64,000 bases of DNA from Maridesulfovibrio sp. (GCF_963676065.1 NZ_OY780933.1:1116001-1180000); one strand, 5' to 3'. Positions 18,217-26,788 are shown, counted from the stretch's first letter. Numbers and translations are program-made. The notes: generated by a model from the letters alone, not told the origin.

Positions 18217-18984
18217 ATGAAACCGGTACTGAATACCTGTGTAGAGCAGCGCGAACTCTGGGATCAGGTCTTCACTGAATCTGAAAATTATTTCGGTGAT
18301 CAACCCAGTCTTCTCGCACAAAAATCTCTGAAACTATTCAGAGAAAATAATGTTGCTTCCGTTCTTGAAACCGGCTGCGGTCAAGGACGGGATACTTTTC
18401 TTTTTGCCGAAAACGATATCTCCGTCACAGCGCTGGATTATTCCAGCAAAGCGGTTGATTCCGTCGCCGCCAGAGCCGCTTCTTCTTCGCTTTCTTCCCA
18501 TATTGATCCCCAGTTGCTTGATATCCGTAAACCGCTCCCTTTTGAATCGGGATCATTTGATGCCTGTTATTCGCATATGCTGTTCTGCATGGAACTCACA
18601 ATGGCCGAAATAGCCTGTGCGCTCAGTGAAGTGCATAGAGTTCTAAAACCGGGCGGACTGGTAATTTATTCCGTACGTTCTATCTTTGACCGTCATTACC
18701 GCGCTGGAGAACATCTGGGTGAGAATCTGTTTGAAGTAGGCAAGTTTGCGGTACACTTCTTTTATAAGGATAAGCTTGAGGAACTGGCCAGCGGATTTGA
18801 GATTAAATCCATTGAACGCATAGAGGAGGGCGCTTTGCCGCGTGACCTTTATTGTATTGTCATGGAGAAAAAGAATACCCGCTATGCACCGACATTTGAA
18901 TCCTGTTCTCTCGAAGAGGGCAGGGCCGATAAAATACCATTTTCACGTAATCGAGCCCGGATGTGTGGGCCCGGCGAAACGTGA
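18217..18984 (+). CDS. Class I SAM-dependent methyltransferase
   Basis: This Rossmann-fold methyltransferase of about 255 residues carries motif I VLETGCGQGRDTFLFAE at about residues 48-64, motif II ALDYSSKAVDS, the acidic-loop motif LDIRKPLPFESGSFDACYSH and LKPGGLVIYSVRS. This is the UbiE/COQ5-like subset acting on small molecules. ATG 18217 is preferred over ATG 18205 because GGGAGGGG immediately precedes it. A strong bidirectional terminator follows at 19031. Downstream and convergent lies a membrane methyltransferase; the two may be unrelated. The substrate cannot be inferred. Confidence 0.85.
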   Translation: MKPVLNTCVEQRELWDQVFTESENYFGDQPSLLAQKSLKLFRENNVASVLETGCGQGRDTFLFAENDISVTALDYSSKAVDSVAARAASSSLSSHIDPQLLDIRKPLPFESGSFDACYSHMLFCMELTMAEIACALSEVHRVLKPGGLVIYSVRSIFDRHYRAGEHLGENLFEVGKFAVHFFYKDKLEELASGFEIKSIERIEEGALPRDLYCIVMEKKNTRYAPTFESCSLEEGRADKIPFSRNRARMCGPGET

Positions 18985-19030
18985 TAGTCTCGCCATGCTT
19001 CAGTTGAAGTATTCAAATTTAAGATAGTAT

Positions 19031-19063
19031 AAAAAAGGTCCGGAAAATATCCGGACCTTTTTT
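19031..19063. terminator. Bidirectional Rho-independent terminator
   Basis: The stem AAAAAAGGTCCGG/CCGGACCTTTTTT has A and T tracts on both sides. It lies between two convergent methyltransferase genes and can serve both. Confidence 0.9.
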
Positions 19064-19082
19064 ATGTTTGCGGAATAGTCTT

Positions 19083-19565
19083 TTAGAGAAGTTCTTTCAG
19101 GTTCGGTACAATCGAGGGCACATTCTTTTTATATTCAAGATAGTCCTTTCCGTAAGCTTCTTCCAGAATGCTTTCCTCTTCCGGTATGTAGTGCAGAAAT
19201 TTGTAATACGCCACCACGCTCATACCGAAAAACAGCCATGCCTGAGTGGCAAGGGCGCTGCCGGGGAAGATAAATGCCATCCATGCAAAGTAGAGCGGAT
19301 TACGTACAATTGCGAATGTCCCTGTTGTTTCCAGTCTTTGCTCATGAACGGCTTTTTTTATCGTGACGCCGCTGATAAAGAGAAAAGCTATTCCTATGCC
19401 AAGCAGTATGCCGCCCATGATATTGAAAGCGGCACCGGGCAGGAAGGTCATCAAAAAGATTCTCGGAAAGATAAGGGTAATGATTAATGCGGCAAGCCCA
19501 TACACAATTGTAGGTTTAAAAATTTTGAGCCCGACTCCGATAATTGTCATCTTGCGTTCTTCCAT
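19083..19565 (-). CDS. Isoprenylcysteine carboxyl methyltransferase-family membrane protein
   Basis: This is a small membrane protein of about 160 residues with four hydrophobic segments and the ICMT/PEMT C-terminal signature: TGTFAIVRNPLYFAWMAFIFPG near the middle (the RNPxY motif that contacts SAM) and EEESILEEAYGKDYLEYKKNVP near the end. Relatives methylate small lipophilic or phospholipid substrates at the inner membrane. A GTG at 19577 would add four residues. ATG 19565 is favoured because GGAG lies 6 bp upstream of it. It stands alone on the minus strand between a terminator and a parA-like gene, so its partner pathway is unknown. Confidence 0.8.
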   Translation of the reverse strand: MEERKMTIIGVGLKIFKPTIVYGLAALIITLIFPRIFLMTFLPGAAFNIMGGILLGIGIAFLFISGVTIKKAVHEQRLETTGTFAIVRNPLYFAWMAFIFPGSALATQAWLFFGMSVVAYYKFLHYIPEEESILEEAYGKDYLEYKKNVPSIVPNLKELL

Positions 19566-19721
19566 AACCTGCTCCACTCATTTCAGATTTAATCAGCATA
19601 TCCTTGCAGCTGGAGAGAATTGGGTAAGCCATCCGATTAAATATATCTTTGAATAGTTCCTGCAAAAGTGTCAACCCAAAACAGGTTTAAGGTCATCAAT
19701 ATTTCTAAGCCATTTTTATCA

Positions 19722-20507
19722 TTACTGCGCTATTTGAGCAGTTAGTTTCTCGCTGATTAACCCTGTTTTCTTGGTGATTTCTTTCCAGAGATCTTTATAG
19801 GCAACTGCAGCGCTTGATTTTGCAGCAAACGCATGAAGCGGAGCACGTTCTATTCCCATTTTTTCAACATCGGCTCTTGCAGGGATAAAATTCTCACAAA
19901 AGTAATTTTTAAATTCTTTTTTGTTATCCCACATTATTTTTCTGTGGCCGCTCTTACGCCTGTCTACCATATTAAAGAATGGTATTAATTCTGCGCAGGT
20001 TTCGTTCATTGATGAGAGGTATTCTTTTACCTTTAGAAAGCTCTGTTGCGGCATTACAGCCGGGACGACAGGCATTAAGATATATTCAACGGTACTGAAA
20101 ATAACTTCGGAAAGATTTGATATACTTGGCGGACAGTCAAATAGGAATAAGTCGTAATTTTCTTCAAATGAGCTGATTATCTTTTTCAGTTTTTTGCGTG
20201 ATTTTTTGCTGTCATCCAGCACCATGTCCATATTGCGGTAGTCAAAACCAGCCGGAATAACCGAAAGATTTGCATAGGGCGTTGGTTCGACCATATTCTT
20301 GATCAATTTCTTGTCTTTGATTAATTTTTTTAGTTTCGTCTGTTCCAGCGGCTCAACTCCAAGATGAAAGGTTGCTGCTCCCTGCGGATCCAGGTCCCAG
20401 ACCATTGTACGCACTCCGTTTGCAGCACTTAAATAGGCAAAGTTGACAGCAAAACTTGTTTTTCCGACCCCACCTTTCATATTGTAGCAAGCCATAGACT
20501 TCATCAC
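19722..20507 (-). CDS. Orphan ParA/Soj-family ATPase
   Basis: This 261-residue deviant-Walker ATPase has KGGVGKTS at residues 11-18 (the KGGxGKT signature with the signature lysine), the DLDPQGAATFHLG switch I element and FDCPPS switch II. ParA/MinD/Soj proteins form ATP-dependent dimers on DNA or membrane and position plasmids, chromosomes or protein clusters. There is no parB, minE or visible centromere-like repeat beside it, so it is an orphan, perhaps cargo-positioning. It lies 95 bp downstream of a tetR gene on the same strand and may be co-transcribed. A 14-bp palindrome AAATTTTAAAATTT lies just upstream of its start (20523-20536). Confidence 0.9.
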   Translation of the reverse strand: MMKSMACYNMKGGVGKTSFAVNFAYLSAANGVRTMVWDLDPQGAATFHLGVEPLEQTKLKKLIKDKKLIKNMVEPTPYANLSVIPAGFDYRNMDMVLDDSKKSRKKLKKIISSFEENYDLFLFDCPPSISNLSEVIFSTVEYILMPVVPAVMPQQSFLKVKEYLSSMNETCAELIPFFNMVDRRKSGHRKIMWDNKKEFKNYFCENFIPARADVEKMGIERAPLHAFAAKSSAAVAYKDLWKEITKKTGLISEKLTAQIAQ

Positions 20508-20602
20508 AGAACCGCCTGATTAAAATTTTAAAATTTCTACCTTATTTAGTTACTGTTACAATTCTTTTTCATTAAAGTTGTTTTTGTATGATTTAACCTG
20601 CT

Positions 20603-21229
20603 CTATAGGTACTTATCTCTCAATATCTGCTGTTTAAATAAATAGACAGTACACATCTCTGTTAGCTGGCTGAAAATATTTTCCATATCCGGTTCATTGT
20701 TTTCAAGAAGACATCGGTGCATTGTTTCCTCTATGGCGCCGCTGATGAGCCTTGCACTGGAATCTATTTCTTTGACCCTGATTTTATCGCCGCATCGGGT
20801 CATTATTTCAGCAATGCCTTTTTGCAATGAATTGACTATAGCCAGGTCTAGTTCAGCCATAAGCTGTTCTCTGTTTTTCAGGGCCAACATTTCGCGGTGA
20901 AGTTCCGTGGAAAGTGAATGGGCCTGCCTTGCTGTTTCCACGATGTAATTGATTATTTCTTCGGGGCTTTTCTTATAAGGAGCTTCCTGCGCCAGATTTC
21001 CGTATACCCCTTTTGTTATGCTTGCCGCATAGGCTTCCATTACCTGATCAAACAGCTCTTTTTTGTCTTTGAAATAACTGTAGAAAGTTCCAACCGATAC
21101 TTTTGCTTCACTTGTAATTTCTGAAACACCGGTTTGATGAAAACCTTTATCCGAGAAAAGCTTCATCCCGGCTACAATTATTTTTCGTTTCTTTTCCCTG
21201 CTTCGTTTCTGAACCGGCGCTCTGGTCAT
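20603..21229 (-). CDS. TetR-family transcriptional regulator
   Basis: This 208-residue regulator has the TetR_N HTH: RKIIVAGMKLFSDKGFHQTGVSEITSEAKVSVGTFYSYFKDKKELF over residues 14-60. An all-helical ligand-binding and dimerisation domain follows (residues 70-200), with HREMLALKN and a late MHRCLLEN helix. It is preceded by a promoter embedded in a large inverted repeat at 21260-21306, so it is very likely autoregulated. No divergent transporter or enzyme gene lies next to it. The only close same-strand neighbour is the parA-like ATPase, and its other targets may be elsewhere. Confidence 0.92.
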   Translation of the reverse strand: MTRAPVQKRSREKKRKIIVAGMKLFSDKGFHQTGVSEITSEAKVSVGTFYSYFKDKKELFDQVMEAYAASITKGVYGNLAQEAPYKKSPEEIINYIVETARQAHSLSTELHREMLALKNREQLMAELDLAIVNSLQKGIAEIMTRCGDKIRVKEIDSSARLISGAIEETMHRCLLENNEPDMENIFSQLTEMCTVYLFKQQILRDKYL

Positions 21230-21258
21230 GATCTCTCCGTGTTTTATAATTGTTTATA

Positions 21259-21307
21259 CGAATATTAATTCATATTCATATTGTCAATAAATATGAATTA
21301 ATATTCA
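21259..21307 (-). promoter_or_regulatory. TetR operator palindrome overlapping its promoter
   Basis: A perfect inverted repeat has arms of 17 bp, GAATATTAATTCATATT (21260-21276) and its complement (21290-21306), separated by 13 bp. On the minus strand a TTGACA -35 (21282-21287) lies in the spacer, and a 17-bp gap leads to TATTCG (21259-21264) at the outer edge of one arm. Repressor binding to both arms would cover the whole promoter. Confidence 0.7.
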
Positions 21308-21330
21308 TATTAGGAGATTGGTTCTGTTTG

Positions 21331-21366
21331 AAAAAGAAAAAGCCCGGCACAGGGATGTACCGGGCT
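21331..21366 (-). terminator. Rho-independent terminator of the small minus-strand gene
   Basis: The stem AGCCCGG/CCGGGCT (21341-21347 with 21360-21366) is followed, in minus-strand sense, by a T-rich tail, 22 bp after the 93-codon gene. Confidence 0.8.
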
Positions 21367-21387
21367 GATAATGACTGGAAATAATCT

Positions 21388-21669
21388 TTACAGCGGATCA
21401 GAAGGATTAGGGAGAAATTTTATGTCTATCTCCTGTTTCAGGCCATTCATGAATTGACGGAATTCACGTTCCTGATGCGGGCTGTAGCGCAGCATCAGAA
21501 TTCCTTTGAAACGATCCGCTATTGTGAAAAGTGCAAGGTTCTCAACTGCTTCCATTAAAAAACGAAAGATAGCGATGTCAGAAGGCGCAATCTGAATGTA
21601 CATGCGGCAGGAATTTTCCGGCGGCGGAGGCAGGGGACGCGGGCGAGGTTTTCTTTTTCTACGGGCCAT
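21388..21669 (-). CDS. Small DUF4911-like protein
   Basis: This 93-residue protein has a basic, proline-rich N-terminal tail (residues 1-19, Arg/Lys/Pro) and a compact alpha/beta core. The core, RMYIQIAPSDIAIFRFLMEAVENLALFTIADRFKGILMLRYSP, resembles the DUF4911 domain common in Deltaproteobacteria; that call is from memory of the family pattern. Function is unknown. The tail would suit nucleic-acid contact. No good ribosome binding site precedes the ATG. It lies just downstream of the M24 peptidase gene but is separated from it by a 142-bp spacer with a dispersed repeat. Confidence 0.6.
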   Translation of the reverse strand: MARRKRKPRPRPLPPPPENSCRMYIQIAPSDIAIFRFLMEAVENLALFTIADRFKGILMLRYSPHQEREFRQFMNGLKQEIDIKFLPNPSDPL

Positions 21670-21720
21670 ATAAATTTACACACTTCGCCTGAAATAAAGA
21701 GACAAAGCCTTGATAAAACG

Positions 21721-21786
21721 TTTTGGGATTCTTACCCCCCTTTTGGAAAAGGGGTTAAGGCCCCCGGCTGGGTCGCCGGAGGCTTT
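21721..21786 (-). repeat. Dispersed intergenic repeat, copy 1
   Basis: Read on the minus strand it has GCCTCCGGCGACC, then an inverted repeat CCCCTTTT/AAAAGGGG, then TAAGAATCCCAAAA. The same order of elements is seen at 46065-46131. Confidence 0.5.
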
Positions 21787-21811
21787 CAAACAATTGCGTT
21801 ATGCTTAGCGA

Positions 21812-22888
21812 CTATAAAATCTTATAGCCATCTTCAGTAATGAGCGCCATATATTCCCAGCGGATACCACCCCAATCGGGATAGTAAAGACCGGGTTCAA
21901 CAGTGATTATCATCCCCGGTTTCAGTTCACCTGAAGCAATGGGGCTGACGCTTGGCGGCTCATGTGTTTCAAGGCCGATACCGTGTCCGAGCGAATGGGT
22001 AAAGTACTTTTCTACCCCGTATTTTTCAAAAACACTTCTGGCTGTGTGGTAGGCGTGCTGAATGGGCAGTCCGGGCCGAAGTGTTTTAATGGCTTCCGTC
22101 TGGGCTTCCTGCACTTGATCCCGAACGGTAAGGAACCGTTCCGAAGGGGTGTCGCCGACCCAGAAAGTACGGGTCTGGTCAGAGCAGTAGTCATTTAGGC
22201 GTCCGCCCATATCAATAAGTACCAGCGAGCCGTCTTCGAGTTTGTCATTTCCGGGGATGGCGTGGGGCAGGGCCGCATTGGGGCCGATGCCGACAATGGT
22301 CGCAAATGAAAGCTCGGATGCGCCGTTATTGCGGAAAAGCTGTTCCACGTCCCATGCTATTTCGGCTTCGCTGCGACCGGGCTGAAGTTTTGGCTCAAGA
22401 AGTTCGTAAACCTTATGGTTAAGAGCGCAAGATTCTTCCATGAGTTTGATTTCGGTTTCATCCTTTATCAACCGCAATTCTTCAATCAATCCGGAAACCG
22501 GTTTGAGTTCACAAAAGTCGTTCAGCTTTTCATGTTCAAAAATATTAATCGATTTAGGGTCGTATGATATTTTACTGAGTCCGTTTGCCTTGAAGAAGTC
22601 GCGCATGGCATCAAATTTACGGCCGGAGTAGATAAAAATATCATCTTCGTTCCATACCTTACGGGCTGCATCAAGGTAACGGGGGTCGGTAAGCAGAAGA
22701 TCACGCCCGGAAGGGTCGATGATCAGCCAGCCGGCGGTTTCGTTGCACTGGGGATCGTGAAGTTCAAAACCGCTCAGGTAGTAGCGGTTGGCTGCGAAGC
22801 TGACCAGAAGAGGAGGATGACCGCGGTCTTTTAATTGTCTGCGGAGATTCTCTCGCCGAAGTTCGTAAGTGGCGCTTGAGATGCTCAT
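21812..22888 (-). CDS. M24-family aminopeptidase (Xaa-Pro aminopeptidase type)
   Basis: This 358-residue metallopeptidase has a creatinase-like N-terminal domain (residues 1-125) and a pita-bread catalytic domain. The five metal ligands are visible in order: Asp in VLIDMGGRLNDYCSDQTRTF (two Asp), His in HSLGHGIGLETHE, Glu in TVEPGLYYP, and a final Glu in IRWEYMALITEDG. It removes N-terminal residues preceding proline in the cytosol. It begins 4 bp after the stop of the upstream UDP-galactopyranose mutase gene, so the pair is co-transcribed even though no functional link is obvious. Confidence 0.93.
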   Translation of the reverse strand: MSISSATYELRRENLRRQLKDRGHPPLLVSFAANRYYLSGFELHDPQCNETAGWLIIDPSGRDLLLTDPRYLDAARKVWNEDDIFIYSGRKFDAMRDFFKANGLSKISYDPKSINIFEHEKLNDFCELKPVSGLIEELRLIKDETEIKLMEESCALNHKVYELLEPKLQPGRSEAEIAWDVEQLFRNNGASELSFATIVGIGPNAALPHAIPGNDKLEDGSLVLIDMGGRLNDYCSDQTRTFWVGDTPSERFLTVRDQVQEAQTEAIKTLRPGLPIQHAYHTARSVFEKYGVEKYFTHSLGHGIGLETHEPPSVSPIASGELKPGMIITVEPGLYYPDWGGIRWEYMALITEDGYKIL

Positions 22889-22892
22889 ATGT

Positions 22893-24245
22893 TTAGCTGA
22901 TCCTGTATGTGGTTTCCGGCTGTCCGTTTATCATGCGTTCAGCCCATTCTACGCCCTGCATTACGGAGTGATCCATGTTGGAGACCTCATATTTCCATCC
23001 GCCGAAACGGCCTCTGGAATAGATGCCCATGGATTCAAGAGCAGGCTGTAGAACTTTTAACGCTTCATCGCGTTGCAGGCAAGGGATCGGATAGCCGTAA
23101 TCCACATTAATTGACCAGCGGGATATAATATCTTTGCGTTCTTCTTCCTTCAGCATTTCTGTGTTGACCAGTCCGTCTTCAACCTGTTGAAGGATGTTTT
23201 TCTTATCGATAACTTTATCATTGGAGTATGATACCTCACACATCAATGCCCTGCCTTTCTTAGGGATCGGGGTGTTGTTGGGTGAGTAATTATGAAAATT
23301 GGTAACCCTGTAAAAGGGGTTGTTGTTTTCCGGGAAATACATCCAGCATCGTGAATCAGGACGCGAAGTGGACAGCCCTATTCCAGCCACAACCACACTG
23401 TTGTGCTTGAGGCTGGCGGCGGCATTAATCATATTTTGCGCCGGAGATGCCAGCCAATGCATAGTAAGAATATCGATGGGAGCGGTGTTTAACAGGCAAT
23501 CATATTCAAAAATATTTCCTTCGGCATCCTTAACAAACTTCGCCCGGCTGTTAATCTCAACCACCTGCGAGTTATATTTAATGTTACTGGAAATAGTCTT
23601 GGCGAGGTTGCGGAAAATGGTTCCGGTTCCGCCTTTGAGAGGAAACTTAAACTTATTGTTCGGTCCCCATGAAAGCTCATCGCGTTCAAGAAGAACATTT
23701 TTAAGCACTGAACGCAGGTCGACAAGGCTTACACGCTCACCGATCCATGAATAAGCCATCTTTTCAGGTGGGGTGGCCCATACTTTATAGTTATATGGTT
23801 CCATAAAGAGCCGTGCGATTCCTTTGCCGAATATGGAATGAATCCATTCGAGAAAATTTTCGGGTGTTTTTTCAGAGCGTTCACCGGGCAGAAGCCCTCT
23901 TACACAATCCCATTTTTCCTGATTAGGCAGATGACGGATATTGTTCTGGAAAGGGTAGGGGACCCAGCGATCAAGCATGCGTACCCATGATTCGCGTAAG
24001 TGCTCTGTATATTCACCCTTCAAAACATCTTCAATGAGCTTATCGTAATACTCGTAATGGGAAAACATGACATGCCCGCCGATGTCCCATGTAAAGCCTT
24101 TCTCATCTTTAAAGCTGGAAGCAAGCCCTCCCGGCCAGGAATTTTTTTCCAGCACAATAAAAGATTTTTCCCCTAATTCGGAAAGCCTTCGCGCTGCTCC
24201 AAGTCCTGTCGGACCCGCGCCAATTATGACATATCTGGATTTCAT
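22893..24245 (-). CDS. UDP-galactopyranose mutase-like flavoprotein of eukaryotic type
   Basis: This is a 450-residue FAD protein. The dinucleotide motif VIIGAGPTGLGAARR lies at residues 6-20, followed by GGHVMFSHY (56-64), RWVPYPFQNNIRHLP, LFMEPYNYKVWATP, WIGERV (Arg171), WGPNNKFKFPLKGGTG, NPFYRVTNFHNYSP (Arg313, Tyr320), VDYGYPIP (Tyr385) and a C-terminal RGRFGGWKYEVSNMDHS. These blocks match, from memory, fungal UDP-galactopyranose mutases, including the two arginines that hold the diphosphate. Classical bacterial Glf enzymes are shorter. Expected reaction: UDP-Galp to UDP-Galf for a surface glycan. ATG 24245 is chosen over an upstream ATG at 24335 because it places the FAD motif at the N terminus and has GGAG upstream. 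Confidence 0.85.
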   Translation of the reverse strand: MKSRYVIIGAGPTGLGAARRLSELGEKSFIVLEKNSWPGGLASSFKDEKGFTWDIGGHVMFSHYEYYDKLIEDVLKGEYTEHLRESWVRMLDRWVPYPFQNNIRHLPNQEKWDCVRGLLPGERSEKTPENFLEWIHSIFGKGIARLFMEPYNYKVWATPPEKMAYSWIGERVSLVDLRSVLKNVLLERDELSWGPNNKFKFPLKGGTGTIFRNLAKTISSNIKYNSQVVEINSRAKFVKDAEGNIFEYDCLLNTAPIDILTMHWLASPAQNMINAAASLKHNSVVVAGIGLSTSRPDSRCWMYFPENNNPFYRVTNFHNYSPNNTPIPKKGRALMCEVSYSNDKVIDKKNILQQVEDGLVNTEMLKEEERKDIISRWSINVDYGYPIPCLQRDEALKVLQPALESMGIYSRGRFGGWKYEVSNMDHSVMQGVEWAERMINGQPETTYRIS

Positions 24246-24350
24246 GGGTAATTCTCCGGGGTGAAAATTTTGTTCTTGCGAAAAATAAAGCAAGCCGTGT
24301 GCCAGATAAAAAATGAAGACAATCAGCACTGTCACTGATCTTTCTTACGG

Positions 24351-24416
24351 GCGTAACAGGTTTGTAACCAGACTCGGATAGACACTTTGACAACGCTTAA
24401 AAACGGACGCGGTAAA
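24351..24416 (+). promoter_or_regulatory. Pho-box-like repeat and promoter of pstS
   Basis: Two GTAAC repeats, GTAACAG (24353) and GTAACCA (24364), are spaced exactly 11 bp apart, the period of PhoB half-sites. A possible -10 GATAGA lies at 24377-24382. Independently, TTGACA at 24387-24392 with GGTAAA about 18 bp later could be a sigma-70 promoter. PhoB control is inference from spacing and gene content. Confidence 0.45.
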
Positions 24417-24458
24417 AAGAACTGAGTCTGAAATCAAAATTCCATTTTGGAGGAAAAA

Positions 24459-25277
24459 ATGAAAAAAATTATTGCTCTCGTTGCTGTCATGGTAATGGCT
24501 TTTACAGGTTCCGCTTTCGCGGGTTCCATTCAGGTTAAGGGTTCTACTACTGTACTGCCCCTTATGCAGAAAACTGCTGAAGTTTTCATGAAAGCCAATC
24601 CCAATGTTTCCATCTCCATCTCCGGCGGCGGTTCCTCAAACGGTGCTAAAGCACTGATCGACGGCACCACCGACATCGCCATGATGTCCCGTGACATGAA
24701 AGCCAGTGAAATTCAGACTGCTACCGACAACGGTCGCAAGCCTGTTCAGTTTGTTATCGCTCTGGACTGCATCGTGCCCATCGTAAACCCCGCTAACCCT
24801 GTTTCCAAACTTACCAAAGACGAGCTTTGGGGAATTTACACCGGTAAAATCACCAACTGGAAAGAAGTTGGCGGTGAAGATTCTAAGATCGTTGTTATCT
24901 CCCGCGACACTTCTTCCGGTACCTATGACTGCTGGAAGAGCAAAATCATGAAGAAAGCCGGCAAAAAACATCGTGTATTCCCCGGTGCTCTGCTTCAGGC
25001 TTCCAACGGTGCAGTTGCACAGGCTGTTTCCAAAAACAAAAAGGCTATCGGTTACGTTGGTCTCGCTTACCTCAACAAAGAACTTAAAGGTGTTGTTGTA
25101 AACGGCGTTGCTCCTTCTGTAGCTACTGCTAAAGACGGTTCCTACCCCATCTCCCGTGGTCTGAATCTCTATACCCCGGGTGAACCTACCGGCGAAGCTA
25201 AAGCTCTTATCGATTACATGATGAGCCCTGCAGGTCAGAAACTTGCTGCTGACACAGGTTTCATTCCCGTAAAATAG
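24459..25277 (+). CDS. pstS: Phosphate ABC transporter, periplasmic phosphate-binding protein PstS
   Basis: This 272-residue exported protein has a signal peptide MKKIIALVAVMVMAFTGSAFA (residues 1-21, AxA-type cleavage). The mature type-2 periplasmic fold has the phosphate-binding segments IQVKGSTTVLP, ISGGGSSNGAKALIDGTTDI and ISRDTSSGTYDCW. It captures inorganic phosphate for the PstCA permease. The start at ATG 24459 has GGAGG 5 bp upstream; a TTG at 24447 is not the start. A strong hairpin separates it from pstC, consistent with higher expression of the binding protein. Length is at the short end for PstS, as in other Desulfovibrio-type proteins. Confidence 0.95.
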   Translation: MKKIIALVAVMVMAFTGSAFAGSIQVKGSTTVLPLMQKTAEVFMKANPNVSISISGGGSSNGAKALIDGTTDIAMMSRDMKASEIQTATDNGRKPVQFVIALDCIVPIVNPANPVSKLTKDELWGIYTGKITNWKEVGGEDSKIVVISRDTSSGTYDCWKSKIMKKAGKKHRVFPGALLQASNGAVAQAVSKNKKAIGYVGLAYLNKELKGVVVNGVAPSVATAKDGSYPISRGLNLYTPGEPTGEAKALIDYMMSPAGQKLAADTGFIPVK

Positions 25278-25321
25278 CATAGGCCTCCGGCAAAAAACCG
25301 GGTCCGAATTGATATGAAAGA

Positions 25322-25349
25322 CCGGGAGGAGCTTTGAAGCTTCTCCCGG
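25322..25349 (+). other. Intercistronic hairpin between pstS and pstC
   Basis: A 13-bp stem (25322-25334 with 25337-25349, one G-U pair) with no following T run. It is likely to stabilise the 3' end of the pstS message or attenuate readthrough, giving more binding protein than permease. Confidence 0.6.
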
Positions 25350-25401
25350 GATTTAATATATCCAAGGCAAACAGTTAAAAAAATTAATCAGGGGAAAAGT
25401 T

Positions 25402-26754
25402 GTGATCACGTCCCGTAATATCTGTTTACTGCTTATTATCCTCGCAGTTGTGTCCGGAGTTTACGCATACAAGCTGGGTGTGAAAACCGAAGCTGAACAG
25501 ATCTTTATTTCCTCAGCTGAAAAAGTCGCCCAAAGGGGGGACTATTCCAAGAGTGCAGTCAGTACTTTGAAAAAAGTCATGATGCTTTCCAGTCATGAAA
25601 TTGCTGAGACCACAGAAGAATCCGGTCTGACCAGAACGGAAAAAGAACTCCGCACAAAAGAACTAAGAGCTGAGTTGAACAGAATATATACCGTCGTGCG
25701 CGCTGAATCGGCAGCAAATGCCAAAGGTAAGAAAGATACGGAAGTTCTGGCCCTGATTAAGTCCAGTGCCGAAAACATGATCTCCTCCAGATCTACCGGA
25801 TGGTATGTCTTGAGCGGTGTTCTCGGCTTTGCTGGCCTCGCAATTTTTATCCTCTCCACAATTTCTCTTGGCAGACGCAATACCGAGCGCATCATTCATT
25901 CTATCTTTCTGATAACTGCTTTTACTTCAATTCTGGTTCTTTTCCTGATTATGATGTTTCTTTTTATCGAGGGGATGCCAATCTTCAAGCATGTGTCTGT
26001 CACCGATTTTATTTTTGGTCACGAATGGTACCCCACCGACGAAGATCCGGCTTTCGGCATCTGGCCGCTTATTGTCGGTTCCGGTGCGGTTACATTTGTT
26101 TCTTCACTGATCGCCATTCCTCTCGGAGTAATGACCGCGATATATCTTGCCGAAATTGCGCCGCTTAAAGTTCGTAATATTATCAAGCCCGCAGTAGAAA
26201 TGCTCGCCGCGCTTCCTTCTGTTGTCATCGGTTTTTTCGGCATGGTCGTTGTTGCGCCTTTTTTGCAGAATACTTTTGATATCGCTGTCGGACTGAATTT
26301 ATTCAATGCCTCGGTCATGCTCGCTTTTATGGCTGTCCCGACTATCACCAGCCTTTCCGAAGATGCGATTTATTCTGTGCCTCCTGAATTGAAGGAGGCT
26401 TCCCTCGCTCTGGGTGCCACTCACTGGCAATCTATTTATAAAGTAATTGTTCCCGCTTCTCTCTCCGGTATTTCTACCGGAGTGATTCTCGGTATGGCGC
26501 GGTCCATCGGTGAAACCATGGTGGTACTGATGGTAGCCGGCGGGGCTGGGCTTCTGCCGACATCAATATTTGATCCGGTTCGTCCCATGCCTGCTTCCAT
26601 TGCTGCGGAAATGGGCGAAGCTCCCTTTCATAGTGATCATTATTATGCACTGTTTGCCATCGGTATGGTCCTCTTCCTATTTACCATGGCCTTCAATCTC
26701 GTGGCGGACTACGTGGCCCACAAATATAAACAGGTCGGTTCCGCTACCCTGTAA
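25402..26754 (+). CDS. pstC: Phosphate ABC transporter permease PstC
   Basis: This is the 450-residue inner-membrane permease subunit. The C-terminal 300 residues are a standard PstC with six segments and the EAA loop PPELKEASLALGATHWQSIYKVIVPASLSG, which docks the ATPase. The first 160 residues are extra. TM 7-23 is followed by a charged, helical soluble region of about 110 residues (AEQIFISSAEKVAQRGDYS..) and another TM near 135-153, before the canonical part begins. It starts at GTG 25402 with AGGGGAAAA upstream. Together with PstA it forms the phosphate channel powered by PstB, which is not encoded in this cluster. Confidence 0.93.
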   Translation: MITSRNICLLLIILAVVSGVYAYKLGVKTEAEQIFISSAEKVAQRGDYSKSAVSTLKKVMMLSSHEIAETTEESGLTRTEKELRTKELRAELNRIYTVVRAESAANAKGKKDTEVLALIKSSAENMISSRSTGWYVLSGVLGFAGLAIFILSTISLGRRNTERIIHSIFLITAFTSILVLFLIMMFLFIEGMPIFKHVSVTDFIFGHEWYPTDEDPAFGIWPLIVGSGAVTFVSSLIAIPLGVMTAIYLAEIAPLKVRNIIKPAVEMLAALPSVVIGFFGMVVVAPFLQNTFDIAVGLNLFNASVMLAFMAVPTITSLSEDAIYSVPPELKEASLALGATHWQSIYKVIVPASLSGISTGVILGMARSIGETMVVLMVAGGAGLLPTSIFDPVRPMPASIAAEMGEAPFHSDHYYALFAIGMVLFLFTMAFNLVADYVAHKYKQVGSATL

Positions 26755-26788
26755 TTGAAACATACGGGAATAAAAATCGGTGAAAGAA

